Shown here: positions 58,713 to 64,000 of the stretch, one piece after another
Numbering within the stretch: position 1 is the stretch's first letter
Layout: every line of letters starts with the position of its first letter
Assembly (NCBI RefSeq): GCF_921293095.1
Contig: NC_060248.1
Coordinates: forward strand, 135,420,972-135,484,971
DNA length: 64,000 bases
Origin: Ischnura elegans
Taxonomy: Eukaryota > Arthropoda > Insecta > Odonata > Coenagrionidae
Direction: 5' to 3'
Program-made: the position numbers and the translations under genes
The notes under the pieces: generated by a model
What the model saw: the letters and a program-made list of their open reading frames with translations, nothing else
The model's database searches: none
What the model was told of the DNA's origin: nothing

Positions 58713-59560
58713 TAAATTCAAAAAAAGTGTTTGATAAAGTGCCCCGCAGAAAGTTATTATTAAAACTGAAAACTTAAGGCCTAGATGATAATACCGTTTC
58801 CTGTATCAAAGAACTTATGAGGCATCGCGTGCAAAGAGTAGCCTTGTTGGAGTCTGCGCCATCTAATACTAGAGTCACTTCTGGCGTCCCTCAGGGTAGT
58901 GCCATAGGCACACTCCTCTTCCTTCTTTATATAAACGACATTGGTGATATAGTACACAGTAAGCTACGACTATTTGCAGACGACGCTGTAGTGTAAAGGA
59001 AAATCCGTTGCAGTAAATATAGGGATGAACTAACGAACGACCTTGCTGCTATCCAAGCGTGGTGCGTTGCATGACAGTTAGAATCAAATTTGAAAGAATG
59101 CGTATTAAAATGTAAATTTTATAGTAATGAACTTATGGAGAAAAAATAACTCCCTACAACAAAGCTGCATATTTCATTCAGGGAACCCAATTAGAGTCTG
59201 TATAATCCGTAAAATATGTAGGAGTAACACTCAATAATTATCTTTTGTGAAATAAACATATTTGGAAAATAACAGGTCAAGCTAATCATAACTTGGGATC
59301 TGTAAAACGAATGCTAGGAAAGTGCGATGACGAAGTGGGAGAAGTTAGCTACTTCTCCCTCGTCTTTGTATTATGCAGCCAGTGTTTGGGATCCTCATGT
59401 AATAGGCTTAAAAACAGAGTTAGAACGCGTACAGAGAAGAGCTGCCAGGTACGTTAAAAGTCGTTACGATGGCGTAGATAGCATTACTGACCTTTCTGAT
59501 GAACTCTAATTGGATCTGTCAAACCGAAGACAGAAAACTAGACTAAAACTATGATGTAAA
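58713..59560 (+). mobile_element. non-LTR retrotransposon reverse-transcriptase relic (CR1/L2/Jockey-like)
   Basis: Plus strand reads KVFDKVPRRKLLLKL, an LMRHRVQRVAL block, TSGVPQGSAIGTLLFLLYIN and LRLFADDAVV, the canonical RT palm with its catalytic double aspartate. Further on are YAASVWDPHVIGL, ELERVQRRAARYVKSRY and SNRRQKTRLKL, the C-terminal block of CR1/L2/Jockey-type LINEs. Stops and shifts break the frame throughout. No endonuclease part, so 5'-truncated. It is a different lineage from the LINEs at 370 and 25300. Confidence 0.75.
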
Positions 59561-60677
59561 TTCAGGAGCTGATTATTTTCCAAAATAGTTAGCCATACCT
59601 TACGAATTCTACGCAGGATCACATCAAAAAAATAAAATAAGAGGTATAGACTGCAAAACATAGAGATTCAGAATGCCGTTTTTTGCAATGACAAGAGACT
59701 ATAACGGAAAAATTGGACTTATAAATAGTTTAGTAGACGGATAGTGTTGCATAGGCACTATCTTATATATTCCGTAGTTCATGCTTCTGAATCTTCCAGG
59801 TATTTGTAAGAGTATGATTTACATGTTCCAGCTTTATAGGCAGATCACCTTCATAAGTAGTTGGCAAATTTTGCCTTTGCATGACTCATTTATTATCATG
59901 CAAAACATTTCATGCCCATGTGGTGTGCATATGGGAATCCTCTTGCATTCTGGCGATTGATCACCCCCTGCCAAACACCCTAGAGGGGGCTCGCAGGGCA
60001 TTATGTAGATAATTTCAAGACAATAGTAAAACTTTTAAGGATTATGCCAGGAAGTCAGACCAATTTAACATGCGACCTCTTCAGCTCAAGATCAAGAAAC
60101 CCCTAAGCACCCAAAAAAAACATCGTTCTAGCAGCACGCATATGATCGGATGTTGAGGGTAGTTTATCAGTCACAAGCTACACGTAATACAGGCAAATAT
60201 TTTGGAATTTTTTCGCGTTCCAAATCGATAAAAAGAGAATTAGAGATGGATCACCAATGCCATCACACGGTCACTGAGTCGCTTATTGCTGACTTTAATT
60301 GAACTTGTAACAAAACCACTTCATGTTCTCAATGAATTCGTACTCCCGTTGCTCTTTCTCCTGCATAAATAATTTTCCATCCTCCAACTATTCAACTATT
60401 AATATATGTCGCATACTGCAAAAATATGTCACATATAGCTGAAGGTAAAACTATGTTTCTTATTTCGAGAACTTTCCTTCAAAAATGTCATGCATAGTTG
60501 AACTACAATGTACACAGCCGCTACAAGTGGGACGTATTCATTATCGCGGGAGTAAGCAGTTGGATTTTGGAGAGAACTTAAATAACATTACAGCTATTGC
60601 AACCAAATAAAATATATACTTAAAATATGAATAAGTCGAACAAAAACTATGGCCATAATCTTTATCGGCCTTATTAA
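59561..60677. other. unassigned stretch
   Basis: AT-rich; presumably partly the inner end of the Transib whose terminus is at 60712, but no transposase sequence was recognised. Confidence 0.35.
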
Positions 60678-60717
60678 TTTTGGCGAGCTTGTGTCAATTC
60701 GCCACCACAGTGCGCCG
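60678..60717 (-). repeat. orphan Transib terminus with CGCCG flank
   Basis: Read inward from 60712: CACTGTGGTGGCGAATTGAC and then ACAAGCTCGCCAAAA, alignable with the 35-bp TIR of the element at 2471-5478, including the shared GCCAAAATTAATAA inner edge. Outside it is CGCCG (60713-60717), the same target as at 5479-5483. The partner terminus was not found in the window. Confidence 0.55.
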
Positions 60718-61125
60718 TGTGGAAGCAAAGAAAGAAATTAAATTAGAGTGTGCGTCTGTCTGTCTCTGCTATTCGCGCCGAATACTTCATTTTTTCTGCG
60801 TCGCGTAGGGGCTCCAAAAGAGAGTAAGGGGGAACACATCCGGCGGACACTGACTGACTGTGAGTCACCGCCGAACGATCTCTCCGCAGCGCCCCGAGAC
60901 GCCCACTGGCAACAACGAGAACCCCCAAGTGCCCAGCAACCAGCCGCTCTTCGATATGGACATCTTAGCGTCCACTACCACGACAATGACAGTGCCTACT
61001 CCTACTCATATGGCCACTTCACGTCTACTCCGCGAGCCACCAGTAGGGTGTTTGGCAGGGGGGACCAGTCACCACCAGTAGGCATGCAGCAAGATCACAT
61101 GCGCACCTCACGGTCGTAAAAGGGA
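60718..61125 (+). other. GC-rich patch with overlapping plus-strand ORFs
   Basis: Two overlapping plus-strand frames (60748-61119, 123 codons; 60860-61081, 73 codons) in a GC-rich patch. A splice-acceptor-like TCTCTCCGCAG ends at about 60889. The peptides (PTGNNENPQVPSNQPLF in one frame, HYHDNDSAYSYSYGHF in the other) are low complexity and not recognised. It could be an exon of an unrelated gene or a pseudogene fragment. Confidence 0.2.
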
Positions 61126-61823
61126 GACACGTAATAACAAAAAACTATGCGTGCACGAAGTGTAGCTCCAACCAAGCTCCTCGCGTAGTACACATCCATG
61201 CAAGATTAGACCAAACTAACCTAACTCGAAAGACGTGGTTACAAGTGGTCGTCGTGAAACAAAGAGACACGAAAATTACGAGATACGACATTACTGGCTT
61301 TCGGATTTTCAGCTCCATATTCCGATATCAGTTATGGATATATCGAACGAATCAAATGCAGCAGCCCACTCTAGATAACATAAGAGGAACTTTCAAAAAG
61401 GTCTCCCTACGACATCGCAAACTGCTTGATCCGCGAAAATTTGACGATGAATATTAAAATGCCAGTCGCAGGATGACCTTGCAGCAAATATGACCTTGAT
61501 TCAGATCCTTGGACTTATTGCAGGAAACCACTTTTTGATGGAGAATTGATGGCACTTTGTGTCGACGACCACCTCAATGGCCATGGAGGTCAGTAGGAAG
61601 GGTGATTTGGAGATTAAATGCAGAAAGAACAGAAATAAAATATATCTACCACATCTAATCTCCCAGCATGAGTACATAAATAATGATCATGAAATATTTT
61701 TTTTAGGAAATTGGGCTTTACCCATTAGGCATAATAAAGAATTTTTATTTGCATTCCAGATTAGCCATGCAAATTTGCGTGATAATGGAAGAAAAACATC
61801 GTTAAAATCAGGAAAGTCTTTAA

Positions 61824-62019
61824 TATCTATGTTGGTGGTTGCTTTCGGGAAATGGTGCGCAGGTAACATTTTCTCACTCGACGTTCGTTTCACTCCTCCC
61901 ACTGGGAGCGTTTTCAAGAGAGAATTCTTTTGAAAACGCTCCCAGCAGGAGGAGTGAAAGGTCGAGCAAGAAAACGTTACCTACGCTGCATTTCCCGAAA
62001 GGAACCACCAACATCGATA
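61824..62019. repeat. 196-bp near-palindrome (long fold-back)
   Basis: Two arms of about 95 bp, roughly 87% complementary, meet at AGAATTCT (61921-61928) with almost no loop. The outer arms are TATCTATGTTGGTGGTT and its partner AACCACCAACATCGATA. Transcribed from either strand it would give a long hairpin. It could be a fold-back transposon, a recent inverted duplication or a hairpin-RNA source; no target duplication is evident. Confidence 0.75.
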
Positions 62020-64000
62020 AAAGAAGCTGTGAAATTCTTCATACAAAAAAAATATTTAATCTTTATGAACTGAAATTCTCATTAAATAGATGGAAATGGT
62101 AAATGGCATATCAAAACCTAGAATACATACAGAAAAACATGATCCAACTCATTTTCGTGAAAAAGAGGAATCAAAATTCGTGAATATTGTTACAAAGATA
62201 ATGATTTGAAACATTCGCTTTTAGGTATCCTTTATTTAAATGGCCCTTTATTGAATAAAAGACGATTAGGTTCGAAGGTTAATTTTGGATTGTTCATTGC
62301 TCGGGCTGCGATAGAAGGAATTGGGAATGGGAAGAACAATCTAGTGACGAGACCCACGGCTGAGCAAATGACTATTTTGTGCGTAAAAGTTGTAATATTG
62401 TAACGGACGGATGAATAAGAAGACGACGCGTTTGCATGCTCGTGTAGGATGCATGAATTGCCTACGATGGAAAAATCGTTTTTCTCGGAAGCAAGAAACG
62501 TGGATACACAGAAGTTAATACCACCCAGCGTTATAATATGGAAATGATAGCTGGGTATGTCAGAATAAGGATTATATCCGGACAATCGTTAGAAAATTCC
62601 TGAATCCAAGAATTATTCGCAGCAAAAAGTGACTGATCGGATTCTGTTCGGATGCCACAGAAATGGATGCTTAGGAATGTGGTAGCAAATTAAACAAGAC
62701 ATACATTGCTAGGAATATCCGACGACATTTTTGTATCCACGAATTTAAAACATTCATTTAACGGAACTCACCAATTAAGTAACATCAACTGTATCACCCT
62801 GATACTTGAATTGATCGTCTCAGAGAGCTAATTCCATGAGAGTGGCTCGAACTCATTTTAAGTAAAAGTGCGTCCTTCTTTACTGTGCAGCAGGCAGTAC
62901 GTATTATCTTAAAATTTACTCATAAGCATTCTCCAGAAATAATGTCGAGCGTTCTTTCTTTGGGGGCTTAAAATGCCAGGCACGTCAACATATCAGGAAA
63001 GTATAGTAATCGATTTACAGGTACCCTCAATCACCATAATAATTATCTTCGATTTTACTCATAAAATAAAAGTGTAATTTTTTCAATAGGGAGTTAAAAA
63101 AAAAGAAGTTTCCTATTTTATTATTCGAATATCAACTATGATTAATTAATCCTAGACATTGACATTATTATTGATTGATTTACTCTATTTTAGCTTACGC
63201 CAATAACGATTCTGGAGACATAACAATGCATTTGACTGGTAACCACGGTGATGGATTTATGAATGGGGACTGTGGGTTGAATGCGTAACCCGTAATTGAA
63301 TACACTTGTGTCGAGGAGGAGAGAGTAGCATCATGCTGTCATTTACTTTCGGATGAACAGCTTTTAGCGGAGTTGGTTGAGAGCGTACGAAATGTGGAGT
63401 ACACTTAAACAATGCTCTCGTGACAAAGTCAGCACGCAAAAGAGGACACATATACACAGAGAGGGGGGTAAATCTATTCGTCAATCAATGCTACAAAGCA
63501 AGAATACATCTATTCAGAGCAAGAATTTACTATTTCTCTTTGTTACTATTAGTAAAATGACATTAGAACGTGTACATAAGTACTGAATTAGGACCTATGG
63601 TGACAAGAGAGAGAAGCTTTCCGACTGTATTTATGCAAATATTAGCGAATTTATTAAGGCGTTGTCCAAAACTTCACCAGGCAAACTGGCTCACCACAAG
63701 TAGTATAAACAAACACGCAAAAAAACATGTAAATTTTTGGATGGGATCCCTGCTGTTATCATTGTAAAGTAGAAATCCATGAACTCAGTTATTGAAAGGA
63801 GGAGGAGCTGTTCAATGTTGCGTGGACGGGAGGGCGAAAGGTAATTTATGTCTTTAACTAGAAATGACGAAAATATATTTACTTAGTATTGATACTACAC
63901 AGACTTCCCGTGGGTTTCTGTCGACAAAAAGTGAAGTTGCTGCTTTCACATATAGAAGATGGGGGTAAGACTTAAAATATTTGTTCTCACGCCTTGCCAT
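62020..64000. other. right flank, nothing recognised
   Basis: AT-rich; short unsupported ORFs only. No calponin-homology exon of the GAS2-like gene was recognised on the minus strand. Confidence 0.4.

Noticed and set aside
1..64000. CRISPR arrays, rRNA, bacterial operons
   Set aside because: None seen; the window is eukaryotic nuclear DNA with spliced exons and transposons.

Overview
This is arthropod (most likely insect) nuclear DNA from a large, AT-rich, transposon-rich genome. There are no operons or dense coding blocks. The only host gene I can support is split into short exons with GT-AG borders, separated by introns of up to 21 kb. The repeat mix (Transib, copia with an internal tRNA-iMet primer site, Penelope-like, hAT, pogo, Harbinger-like, Helitron, LINEs, tRNA-derived SINEs) is typical of arthropods. 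I cannot name the species.

Host gene. Six minus-strand exons from 55001 down to 12139 form one open reading frame with consistent phases: 54894-55001, 45627-45720, 38462-38546, 36601-37103, 14714-15134 and 12139-12604 (1677 nt, 558 codons plus stop). The first two encode a GAS2 microtubule-binding domain. The last three encode a long, GC-rich, low-complexity tail that ends in an SxIP-type EB1-binding motif. This is a GAS2-like protein of the pickled eggs (pigs) / GAS2L family. The N-terminal calponin-homology exons were not found and probably lie beyond 64000.

Layout by position. 1-12138 (downstream of the gene): LINE relic, a 3.0-kb Transib element with intact ends, a Harbinger-like MITE and short repeats. 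12605-14713 (intron): an hAT MITE with an exact 8-bp target duplication. 15135-36600 (intron): hAT-like repeats, a Penelope-like fragment, a solo LTR, a second Transib relic abutted by the 5' part of a LINE, and a full-length but broken 4.56-kb copia element. 38547-45626 (intron): a pogo-like element, a tRNA-Gly-type SINE, an hAT element interrupted by a Harbinger-like element, tandem repeats and a Helitron helicase relic. 45721-54893 (intron): Penelope-like fragments, two inverted SINEs and a possible cassette exon at 49834-49959. 55002-64000 (upstream intron or intergenic): a 1.9-kb internally deleted copia with an intact Gag-RNase H fusion ORF, a LINE reverse-transcriptase relic, an orphan Transib end and a 196-bp palindrome.

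The most striking items are the Transib ends (they begin CACAGTG, the V(D)J heptamer, and are flanked by CGCCG-type duplications; the C-terminal protein remnants resemble the RAG1 catalytic end), the deleted copia with an uninterrupted chimeric ORF, and the GAS2-like gene itself. All identifications rest on reading the sequence; no database search was run.
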